The position numbers and the translations under genes are program-made. Below the pieces are notes generated by a model. The model did no database searches and had not been told where the DNA came from. It saw only the letters and a program-made list of their open reading frames with translations. Below, piece after piece: positions 33,361-44,712 of a stretch of DNA of 64,000 nt (positions within the stretch are counted from its first letter, which is position 1; the number at the start of each line of letters is the position of its first letter). The DNA comes from Saturnia japonica (taxonomy: Eukaryota > Arthropoda > Insecta > Lepidoptera > Saturniidae): assembly GCA_033032175.1 (NCBI GenBank), contig CM065304.1:29022653-29086652 (forward strand), in the 5' to 3' direction.

Positions 33361-34795
33361 TTGCAACGAGAAAAATATTACAATGAAATTGATTTAGCTT
33401 CAATTATTGCGAATAATGAGCCATCATTGACAACTAAACAAAAAAATATTTATAATCGGATTATGAGGACTGTGTATGTTGAACAAGGTAGATTTTTTTT
33501 CTTACATGCACCAGGTGGAACCGGTAAGACATTTTTAATATCATTAATCCTTGCAAAGATACGGTCGCAACAAAAAATTGCATTGGCGATTGCATCGTCA
33601 GGCATTGCTGCCACTTTATTAGATGGTGGACGAACAGCACATTCAGCATTGAAGTTGCCATTAGACATTCAAAACAAACCCAATGCAGTGTGTAACATTA
33701 AAAAGAAAAGTGGAATGGCTTCAGTGTTGCAAAAGAGTGCAATTATAATTTGGTATGAGTGTACTATGGCTCATAAGCATGCACTTGAAGCATTGGATAG
33801 AAGTATGAAAGATTTGAAAGGCAACGATAAACTTTTCCGTGGTACTGTCTTACTATTGTCTGGTGACTTCCGACAGACATTACCAGTTATTCCTCTCTCT
33901 ACTTTTGCCGATGAAATTAACGCATGTCTAAAACAATCGTTTTTATGGCGAAACGTCGACACTCTTCGATTGACCATAAACATGCGAGTACAAGTGCAAA
34001 ATGATCCATTGGCACAAGTATTATCTGAGCAATTGCTGGATATTGGAAATGGTGAAGTTGAACTGTATCAAAATACCCAATATATCAAACTACCAGATAA
34101 TTTCTGCACTATTGTTGAGACGAAAAGTGAACTAATTGAGAGTGTGTTCCCGGATATATTAAATAATTATTTAGATCATGATTGGCTCTGTAATCGTGCT
34201 ATTTTGGCAGCAAGAAACGTTGATGTAGACGAAATTAACTTCCAAATACAACAATTATTACCCAGTGATTTGATGACTTTTAAATCAATCGATACAGTTG
34301 TTGACGAAAACGAAGCCGTAAACTTTCCCATTGAATTTTTAAATTATCTCGATTTACCAGGAATGTCACCACACAATCTACAATTGAAAAAAAGGTTCAC
34401 CAATTATTCTTCTCCGCAATTTAAACCCACCTAAACTATGCAACGGTACACGTTTAGTCATCAAGAGGATCACCGGAAATATTCTTAAAGCAACAATTTT
34501 GACTGGAAAGTTTAAAGGAGAAATCGTCCTGTTGCCGCGAATTCCATTAATAGCGTCAGAATCTCGAATACCATTTAAAAGGCTTCAATTTCCGATTCGT
34601 TTAGCTTTTGCGATGGCTATAAATAAATCACAAGGTCAAACAATATTGACTTGCGGTTTAGACTTAGAAAGTACGTGTTTCTCTCATGGACAACTGTATG
34701 TGACCTGTTCACGTGTGGGAAAACCATCAAATTTGTTTGTATTAACAAAAGACAGATTAACCAAGAATATTGTGCACAGATTAGTTTTGAGATAA
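33361..34795 (+). pseudogene. Helitron Pif1-like helicase domain
   Basis: Longest open part of the Helitron (357 codons to 34434, then one frameshift). Walker A at HAPGGTGKTFL, SGDFRQTLPVIP (motif III), and FAMAINKSQGQT and YVTCSRVG near the end are all typical of Pif1/RecD-type SF1B helicases. The Walker B Asp is replaced by Tyr. Confidence 0.85.
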
Positions 34796-35045
34796 TTGTC
34801 AATTTTATTAAATAAAAAAAATATTAAATGGAAACAATTGGTCAAAATCAATGTTATCTACCTCATTTATAAATTTCAGTTTTTAAATATTATCAATTAA
34901 TTTTTTGTATATATTTTGTAAAGAAGTCATTGTTTATAAAGAACAGTTAAAGATAAGAAAAATAAAATCTACATTTAATAAATTATAGTTTGAAAAAACT
35001 AAAAAAACACGCTTTTGAAACTAATTGAACTAAAAAATTAGAAAT

Positions 35046-35274
35046 AGCTGACCCGGCGAACTTGTACCGCCATATTTTATTTCTCTAATCGCAACTGAGG
35101 AAATAAAACCCTTCCGCTAAAATTGAATTAGCTAAATTGAAAATAAAACTGGAGTACTCAATTGAAAAATTCATATTGTTGTACAAAATTCAATTTTAGC
35201 GGAAGGGTTTTATTTCCTCAGTTGCGATTAGAGAAATAAAATATGGCGGTACGAAGTTCGCCGGGCCAGCTAGT
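35046..35274. repeat. Long inverted repeat (arms about 83 bp), possible Helitron or MITE end
   Basis: The arms 35046-35129 and 35190-35274 are near-perfect inverted copies containing CCGCCATATTTTATTTCTC and GCGGAAGGGTTTTATTTCC words, with a roughly 60-bp loop. The outer ends read AGCTGACCCGGCGAA and CGCCGGGCCAGCTAGT. The CTAGT end resembles Helitron 3' termini, yet the symmetry fits a MITE. Confidence 0.75.
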
Positions 35275-37733
35275 GTATAAATATAATTTTTGGTTATGAA
35301 CGTGATTATTGTAATTTCAAACGCAATTTGTATTTGTTACGTCGATTCGCTTGAAATAGTTTTTTTGAATAAAACAAAAAACTGCAAACGGCAAAAATGA
35401 CAAAACATGTACAAACGTAGTACGTAATATAAACAGTCATTTCTATGTAGTTCAAGCCAATGAGAAACGATCAATACAGATAATTTAAAAAATATATAAA
35501 ATTACTGTTAGGTCACTATTATGCTATACTATTTTTTCAATCGTATAATACCCAAGTTTTCCGTAAGTCATCGGATATGATGATTTGAACTTTACTCAGG
35601 CAGAGCTGAGCAAATGCTAAGCTTGATTTAAATTTCTGAACTTAGGACTGAGATAAGTCTGAGCAAAATCAGAGTAACCTCTATAAATTTCAACCTTAGA
35701 ACGAATTCAGTATCCCAACAAGATGGTGGCTCCCTTGTTAGAACTTTCTAGGGAGTTTTTGTGGCATATCAAAATGTATCCTTCCAGTTTATATTTATAA
35801 TCCACTTCACTTATGCACAACAACCAAGTTATATCAAACAAAACGCTACCAGCATTACACAAAAACCTATGATAATGGATCTATACTAATATTATAAAGC
35901 TGAAGAGTTTCTTTGCTTGGTTGAACGCGCTAATCTCACGAATACTTGTTCGAACGGAAAAAGTTCGAAAGTTATTATTAAAACTTGAAATCGTAATAGA
36001 TAGGTGCAATTACTATGGAAATCAAATGAAAATGTGAAATCGTATAAAGTTTATTATACTTGTATATATATCTAGTGACAATTAACGATGTAAATAATAA
36101 ACTTGAAAATACCAGATTTCTTTAAAAAAGTCAAATTTCATTTAAAAAATCTATCTGTACTTACTCAACACGATTTCTTTTATTAACTCTTCCAGCTATT
36201 AGAGATATATACCTACTTTAAATGATTTTAAATACACAGCTAAACAAAAACAAATACAATTTGCTGATTGTCTGGGTTACTGCCTGACTTTGTACAATAC
36301 ATGTCTTTATATCTATAAATGATATATTATTAGTTAATAGTATAGACTGCAGACGCCGATGCCCCTCTTTAAAAGTAATCCTGATGGTATTCATGTTGAC
36401 TCCCTATTGTAAGTTTTTATTTTGAATAGCAAAAACCCCTTAATATTAAAATATGAAGTTATATATAATGATTAATTTAAAAAAAAACCATTAGTGCTTA
36501 AATAAAATCTAAAATTAATCCCTCTACAGCGGTTACTGTATTTTAAATATTTGCAGTATCTGGGAGAATAAAAATCTACTTACTTTAAACAACTTGTTTA
36601 TAATTGTTGCCTTTTACGTTTATCCTAAACAGACAGTTATTTAATTATTATTAATTCATTTGTAATTTAAATAACTTACAAGAAATTTAGCTGGTAACAG
36701 TTGCACTATGTTGTCTCTTAAACTAGCAGTTGTTGATCAGGATTGGAATATTTTTAGCATCTTATTATTTCATAAAATAAGTTGTATACAAACTCTACTT
36801 ATCTTAGTAAAATCTAATACCAGATATGGAACTATGTTAGGAGAATTATAAATACTAAGAAATAATATTGACATTAGGTCTTCCCATGAAGAAAAATACT
36901 TTATTTCCTTGGTAAGTAAATGAAATATATTCAGGAAAATTTAACAAAGTGGTGGTGAGCACCTTAAAATTACTTTAACATTTTTGGTTCATTTTTGCAT
37001 CTTCTAATAAGAATTTCCACCATGTCATATATACCTAAGTAAATAAATTACTTTTAAAACTATTTTATTGAATATCAATAACATTTTAGTCTGTTATTAT
37101 TATTATACTGTTGTGTAATTGGTTGAAATAAAAATAAAATATTTTCAGTATCTCAAAGAAGCTTGTACTAAGTTATTTGGATGACAGAAAACCTTCCTCA
37201 AGAATCCAGAGAACTATTAATATTTCTTTTTGCATAATTATTTAGTATACATACCTAATAAAACCTAAAAAAATGTACTATTAATTTCTTGATTATTCTA
37301 TTTTGCAATGCAAATGCATGAATGTATCATGTATGTATGAATGTCAGAATGTCTTAATTATTTGTCAAGCTTTGTAGTCTAAACGGCTTCATGGCTTTTA
37401 GCATATGAGGTGTCGTTAGATTCGTATTTATTGTAGATGATTGTTATAAAACCTAAGTAGGAGGCCTGAAAATCAAATAAAAAGCAAAATTTAATTGTAG
37501 TTTTTGTTTCCTCTTTAATCATTTAGCTTTTTTTTTTAATCATTTATCTAGTTTATGTAAGTGAAATGTATTGTAAATAAAGTATTTTTAGTGTCCAGAG
37601 AGGTATTTATTGACAAACATTATCATTGTGGTAACTTGTAATTTTTTTTTTAAATATATCAAAATGGTGGTAGTGGGATAGAAAATTATAAACACACCTT
37701 CTATCAAATAATAATTCAAAATAAATTTTACAG
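35275..37733. other. AT-rich stretch with family E fragment
   Basis: Family E copy at 35884-35970 (TTGAACGCGCTAATCTCACG). Otherwise no gene recognised. Confidence 0.35.
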
Positions 37734-37752
37734 AAACAAGCAACGACGAACT

Positions 37753-39724
37753 ATGAAACGAAAGAGGGCGTCGGGAAGCCAATCTCCAACACTCATACAA
37801 CCAGCTGAATTTAGTTTAAACAATTACATTACGATACCTTCATTGGGTGATAAGTAAATTAATTTAATAATTAATTTATTAAATAATTCTTATATTATTG
37901 CGAGCATTGTGGGCCATTGTACTTTGACACAGTTTAGTTAAATAAAAATATAAACAAACTCAGGTTTACTCATTTTACTAGTTGATAATGAAATTATAAC
38001 TATATTCTGTATTTCTTCAGAATATTATGTACTGTCTATCTTAAAATATATTTTTCTGCAACTCGCCGCCCGCGCCAGAAGTAAATTACCCAAAATGCTG
38101 GCTGCCATATTTGGCAGTGCTTTTTCCTGACCAAGATATTGATAAGCCCTGTCGGTGCAACATAATATATATATATATATACATATATAAAGATATATAT
38201 ATATAACATAACATAACATCTTATATACATATAATATATGTTTTTGTTCATCTATCTAATCTAATATTATTAAGTCAGCAATTTACGAATGTTCGCATTC
38301 GCGCATGCGAAATATTCTCGTCATTTTAAACACTCGCTTCTACACTCGTATCGTTTAACGCGAATGCTAGTGCATTGCGTGTGGTCCTGAATTCCTCAAG
38401 CGATGAAGCCCTCATTATCGACAGCAATAATTCTAATTAGATCAGAGTACTATCGAATTCCTTAACTCTGAATCCTAGTATTTGTATGACTTGAAATTTA
38501 TTGTTATTTATTTATTATAACTTTTCCAGTGGGCGTAAGTCGGTTGTTGCCTGATGATGCAGTGAAGGAGGAAGTAGACAAAGCTTTAAAAGCGGGTTAC
38601 CGTTTATTTGGTAAGTAAAACAATCAGTTCATTTGAGTTGAGGTTTCGGAAAGGACGTTTTATTATAATACATTACATACCATCACGCCTGTATCACCGA
38701 AAGGTTAGGCAGAGGTGTATTAATGAACAACCACAGTTCGTAGATATGTTTTTAGGTCCCATGTAATAGAGGGGGCGAGTTTATTGTAATTAATCGGGAA
38801 CAAAGTTAAACTCCAAGTTGCTACTGAGACATTCATAGAAAATCCCAATTACATTTTGCTCGACCTGGGAATCGAACCCAGGACCTCGAGCATAGCAGTC
38901 GCGCTTCGGACTACTAGGCTAATGGGGCAGTTTATATATATTATATATTTAATGCTTAATTTTCAGATACATCTTCATGGTTCAGTACTGAGTATCAATT
39001 GCAAATGGCTTTGAAAGAAACCCTGCCGAAGTATAATTTGCAACGTAGTGACATATTTATACGAAACTCTGTAAGTAGGTACAATCAAATATACAAGTTT
39101 ATGTTATATCTATGTCAAGATATCTCTAGTCATGTCTGTAGATGTAATTTTTTTATCGTTATAGGTTTAGCGTTGTGGCCACAATCTCACCTGATCTTAA
39201 GTGACGATGTGGCTCAAGAGGGTAGCACGCTTAGCCTAGTGGAAGACTAGCTTTCAAGTGCAGCTGCCGGAACAACCTATTATTGGTGTTTGGCGACAGA
39301 TTTTCAACTTCCTTCAGGGATTCAAAATTGTCGATCGAGGCGGAATTCGTACAAGCTACCAACTGGGCCATCATTGCTTCATATTGAATTCAAATAAAAT
39401 AAAGAAAATATTGTATAGATTCCTTTTTATAAAGTCGACATGGTTGGAAAATATAACTGACTACTTACTCAGTTGCGCCACTCGCTTCATCTAATCTGAA
39501 AATATTTTGTCTACTACGTCAACAAAGTGTACATAGCTATCGCAATTTGACGAGTGTATCACTTGTATCGGCAGTTATCATTTTATCTGTAGGAAGAGTT
39601 CACGAAGCCGGGTGTTTCAGTGAAATGTTTGAACGCGGCTGAAGTCTTGAGTGCGCCGAACTTGGTGCTTGAGAGTAACCAGGCCATACTTCCAAATTTT
39701 ACATTATCTCACCTCATAGTTTAG
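37753..39724 (+). CDS. Aldo-keto-reductase-like short gene or decayed AKR, 4 exons
   Basis: Exons 37753-37846, 38530-38610, 38967-39070 and 39593-39724 join in phase (1,1,0) to give about 136 residues, ending at TAG 39722-39724. The N-terminal half follows the AKR plan: LNNYITIPSL (usually LNNGxxIPxLG), DAVKEEVDKALKAGYRLFDT (the Asp of the AKR tetrad in DT), then ALKETLPKYNLQRSDIFI (usually REDLFITSK). The catalytic Tyr position reads WFST, and the Lys motif is cut at the exon end. The last exon has SVKCLNAAEV and NLVLESNQA, like the later GVSNFN and NQVE parts. The central barrel (normally about 300 residues in all) is missing, so it is probably inactive. The first donor (GTGATAAG) is weak. 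Confidence 0.5.
38163..38210. repeat. (AT)n microsatellite
   Basis: Alternating TA with a few interruptions, in the first AKR-like intron. Confidence 0.8.
38668..38931 (-). mobile_element. tRNA-derived SINE, reverse copy
   Basis: The reverse strand starts ACTGCCCCATTAGCCTAGTA and has a perfect B box GGTTCGATTCC, then the same body as 20901-21175. Lies antisense in the second AKR-like intron. Confidence 0.85.
39168..39311 (+). repeat. Dispersed repeat family F, plus copy
   Basis: CACAATCTCACCTGATCTTA...CGATGTGGCTCAAGAGGGTA...GGTGTTTGGCGACAGATTTT. Inverted partner at 40376-40526. Confidence 0.75.
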
Positions 39725-39730
39725 ACAAAT

Positions 39731-39775
39731 ATGGCTTTGAATAAAGCAATGGTGTTCGCTGGCATCGCCACGCTG
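39731..39775 (+). CDS. Exon 1 of four-pass membrane protein
   Basis: 15 codons from ATG 39731 (MALNKAMVFAG), donor GTAAGC at 39776, phase 0. An in-frame TAG lies three codons upstream. Confidence 0.55.
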
Positions 39776-42700
39776 GTAAGCGGACAGTTTTCAAATTATA
39801 TTAATTTTATTTCAAAAATACATTTTAAATATTTCCAACGCTGGCGAATGTTTAAAAAATAAATGAGTTAAAATGTCTGCAATGCGAATAATTGAAAATT
39901 ATTTAATGAACTAATTTGTAAGTAATCCTATACTGGGCAAGGTTTATTTCTGAGAGCATCCTTGAGCTATTCTTAACCTCTCAAAAATGTACATAACTTA
40001 AGGAATAGTGTTTCAATCAGGTTTTAAAAAGACCAAGCACACTTTCGCCAGCTGTCCATTACTGAGTGGTCTTATTTGTACAAATTGTCCTAATAAATAT
40101 AATTATGTATATAAAATATTAGGAGCTAAAATGTACAATGTTATTCACGACTATTTAAATACCAAATAAACTAAATTTATACAATCTGCAATAATATTAA
40201 TATGTACTCGTATGTTTCGAAGAAATGATGGTTCAGTGGTAGCATGTAACGGCACCGCGTCGATCGGTTTGATTTCGAATCACTGCAATGAGTCTGAGCG
40301 CCCGGTGAAGAAAAACATCGTGATGAAACTATAACATTGTGGTAGGGCTTTTTCTAATGCTCGCCTGGCTATCTACCACCCTCAGGTAGAAAATCTGTCG
40401 CCAAACACCAATAGGTGTGTTCCGGCAGCTGTACTTGAGAGCCAGCGCCCCACTAGGCTTTACGTACTACCCTCTTGAGCCACATCGTCTCATAACATCA
40501 GGTGAAATTGTGGTCAAACGGTAAACTTATAAAATAATAATAAAATATTATATATTTTAAACTCTAAAATAGAACAAGCAATCAGGTTCGTTATATAAAG
40601 TTCATAACGTTCTAACTCTTGATAGCAGGGCAACTGATCATAAAGAAATGGTTTTTATAAACTAACCAGCTACCAGAGCAACTTTGTCTGTCTTTATCTA
40701 ACTTTAGAAAGAGAGAGAAAGAGAGAGACAATGGGTCAACCAACCTATATAACCAACCTATATAACAGTTCTAAAGGAGCAGAAACTTTGTTTTGTTTAA
40801 TGTACTAACCATTTGAGCACCATTCGCCTCTCACATAATTCCGCATAATAGAAATACGCTGCGGAAAAAATGCGCTGTGGGTTAAAAATTGCCGCTAGAA
40901 GAAATAGGATTTTTAATAAATTTTTTCGTTATTGACGAAAACTGTTTCTGTATTTTGATTTACCAAATTAGAAGAATTTTGATGAATATCTTATTTTTAA
41001 ATAATGCATTTTGAAGTAAAAAAATCTCTTATTAGATTTTTGTTGTATGGAATATTATTTTATTTTTTTATAGTAGAAATTAAGATGCGTGAAACAGTAA
41101 TCTCATATTTTATCAGTAAGATTATCAAGTGAATTGCGTTGTCAGATAAGAACACTTAGACACTCTCAGCTCTCTGACGCGATATTGTCAAATGACGTGG
41201 GAATATAAGAATTCCCGGTCACATACAAGCAATAATTGTTCTCAAAACATATCATTGAAGACTACTCAAGAAATATTATAAATATGTACCTTTATTCAGT
41301 TTAATTTTGATGTTCAACATCTAATACGGCGTTCAGACCGGCTGTTGGATCCAATGTTAGCGGATGTTAGTGTGGCGATGCTTTGGGTCGTCGTTGGCGG
41401 CGTGGCGCCAAGTTTATTTTTTCTATAATAGACAGGCTGGATCATTTCAAACTTTCGTGTTAAAACATGGATAGATAAACCGGTTGGTTGAGATACCATA
41501 CAGATAGTAATAAAATAAAAAATTTAACAGTGGCTTTTATTTTTGTTTGATGTGTTTCGGGATCACCCGGTATATATCATCAATCAAGTCGAGTTGTAGG
41601 GATCGCGACCACAATACACAGTAATAAAATAAAAATGTTCACAGTGGCTTTCTTTTTGTTTGTTGTGTTTCGGGATCACCCGGTGTATATCCAGCAATCA
41701 AGTGGAGGTGCAGGGATCGCAACCGCCTTACATATAGTAATTTAATTAAAATCTTCATAGTGGCTTTCTTTTGGTTTATTGTATTTCGGGATACCCCGGT
41801 GTGTTTATTTATTAGGTACAGTCACTCAGTCAATGAATCACCTTATTGCGTATTGCATATTCAAATATAATCGTACTTTATAATAATTTTTTTAATAGTC
41901 GCGCGTCAGAGCATACACACACAAACTTTTTTTTGAGTATTCACTAATATGTTTGCCGGGCGTCCCGTGACGGCCAACTTTTTTAACTTTTTTAGGTACA
42001 AAGGAAAATGTAAATATACAGAATAGTTTCGACTTATACATTTTACCTATTTACTGTCTCGTATCTTATCGCTAGATATGTCTGCTATGAAAAAAATAAT
42101 TGACAAATACTTTCTGTCCCATAATGTGAAGATTCAGTTACGAAACCTTATATCCGTATCAATGAGAGATAAGCCTCTACAGTATGGGAAATTTCTCTTT
42201 ATGAGTCAATAAATCAATACAAAATATTTGTAATTCAAAAATTATTTATTTACTTAACCTTTGCAAAATCCTATCATACGGTCAAAATAATTGAAAGATA
42301 TAGTGATGCGACTTATAAGTACATAAATAGGTATGTAGTTTTTACATTCGGCGAGCCTATCGTAATTCAGAATTTTATAGTAAACTAGCTGTGCCCGCGA
42401 CTTCGTCCGCGTGTCAAGTGAATAATGAAGCATTAAAGTATGTCTGTTCAGTATAATTTAATATTAATATTTGTTTGTTTGTTTAAAAACGCTAATCTCT
42501 GGAACTACCAGTCGGATTCGAAAAATTGTTTTTGTATATGATATGGCGACTTTCGTGAAATAGTATAGGCTATCTCACATTAGGCTACAAGTCCCAGATA
42601 TCCTTAAATATTGATTTTTGTTAAGTAAGTCGTTCCGTATTGCTTTATGCGCGTGCTTTGGCGTAATGGATAATAATGATACGTAAGTACAATATAATGC

Positions 42701-44670
42701 AAAACTATAGGTTCTTAGTTTATCTAAAAAAAGTCAGCGATAGCATATGCCTATCTATTACACATGAGAAACAATAAAGTATTTTGTAACAAAGATTTCT
42801 TGAAAATTAAAAAGTGATTTAGAAGCATTATTTTTAGACATGACATATTAATAATAACGAACAAAACGGTTATTTTTATAGGCATATTAAACGGCTGTAA
42901 TTCTGAATATCAATTGTAAATTACTCTGTGTCTAAAGTAAAACAATTTTTAATTTTTTTCGAATCTTGTTAATAATTTTTGGTAATGTCTGTGCAAATAT
43001 GTTTAAATTCTCTATTAATCCATTAAACTCCAATAAACGTTGCTATTAGATGCCGCATCAGTATTTATGTTCGACATAATTATTACGAATCTAAACGAGT
43101 CTAACGAATCTATTATAAAAGTTTGTTTTAAACAATTTCGGGAATGTATATTGCATATTATATATTTTTGATATTATTTATTGATTGTACATTTTTGAGT
43201 TTCGTATCTGCAGATTAGAGTATATTATACATAATTAATACTAAATGAAAAAATATTGGAAAATAATATGAATTAAATTCTCTATTAATATTTCAGTTCC
43301 AAGCAGTAGGACAGATGATCTTCACTGCGTTGGCTATAGCGCAGTACTTTTGCGTGGTCGACTTTCTAAGAGAATTGCCACTCCTTCTCTATATCAGAAT
43401 ATTATACTTTCACAGTAAGTACTAAAGTACTACAATAAATCAATTAGCGGATAAGAGACACTACTTACTCGCATGCATTCACCACGACACTGATACGTAC
43501 GGATCTCTCTCGTTTAATGCTACGTTTCCACCAGAGATGCGCGAGGTAGCTAAGTAGCAGCTAAGTAGCGCACGAGGAAAAAAATCCATCACACAGATCA
43601 ATTCATTTGTGGGCGCGGCTCTGTATGTGCACAGTGACTACGATGGCGTGTCAAGAGGTACAGTCGAGTACATTCTATTAGTTATTTTACTTATACTATG
43701 TTTGTAAATTTTTACATCTTTTGTTCAAATTTTATATAAATGAACAGTTTAATTGGGTAAATACTTATTAATTGAACATAATATTCCGTATCACTACAAC
43801 CAAAAATACCAAATATAGAACTTTCTATTAATTTAATTATTTCTGTCACGTTCTGTACAATGTTATGTAAAGTAATATAACTATATATTAATACGTGAAG
43901 CAAATGCTTTCTACCCCTTTTTAAGCTTATTGCGTGTACGGAAGACTGTGAGATTTGGCATGGTTAAAGTTTATATGGAGAAGGAGAGCAGAAAGCTAAA
44001 ATTTATCTATAATATCTGTTACTAATATATTAAATAAAATAAATTTATACTGCGAATCCTAACCCGACCAGTGCCATTAAACACCCCCCCCCCCCCCCCC
44101 CCCAAAATATTGACACTGTCACTCAACGAAAACTAACAGCAAGTGATGTAGATAAAACTCATTGTTTAGGTTCATGATTATTGCAAATGTCAATCAGAAA
44201 ATAGTCTATGATCAAAAAGTCGCTGGTCGAATTTCGACCTTAGGACGATCGCTAGTATTATTAATTCCCCAAATATTTTCTATAAGGTTTAGGATGATAT
44301 GGCGGTAGACGAAGAATTTTTATACCATAGTGCAGAGTATTTTTTTGTTACCCATTGATAAATATCTATCTTTTTAAAGATAGAATTTAGAGTTTTAATA
44401 TTTTGATACTTTGTCAAAACAGTTACCTAATTAGGGCATGTAGATGCTACAACAATGCGAAAGGCGACCTATTGACGAATATCAATTTCCTAAAATTTAT
44501 AAAGCTGAATATTTCTCTAACCGTTAATTTTCAATTTTTATTATTTATGTGCATCCTATGTCTTATCTATTACTGTTTCCAATTCTTCCTTTTACACTTA
44601 TGAATATGTACTTTTAATTGGCCTTCTGTAACTTTTTTCTTTATTTAATTTATATTATAGTATAGATTAA

Positions 44671-44712
<42 letters not shown>

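Larger units (their letters stand above)
30376..34795 (+). pseudogene. Helitron Rep-helicase polyprotein, broken
   Basis: Order of parts: Arg/Glu-rich N-terminus and Cys-rich helitron-like N domain (30376-31004); its continuation through DVHRSYDALQYPLIFW (31023-31460); [14 protein letters not shown] to SEEYIHLRM (31540-31824); then a deletion that removes the HUH nuclease motifs; IHGPCGNFN to the Y2-type motif VKYICKYVNKGSD (31955-32469); TLTEFFALC and YTVHPKQRECFFLRL around an insertion (32664-32874); and a Pif1-like helicase (33361-34795). Walker A GGTGKT is intact, while Walker B reads IIIWYECTM instead of the expected DE. Stops and frameshifts at about 31005, 31460, 31825, 32467, 32626, 33390 and 34430. 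Helitrons move by rolling-circle replication; this copy cannot encode the nuclease. Confidence 0.85.

Noticed and set aside
36351..36384. 34-bp micro-exon between CTGCAG and GGTATTC starting near ATGCCCC
   Set aside because: Its phase does not join to the AKR-like exon at 37734 without a stop.
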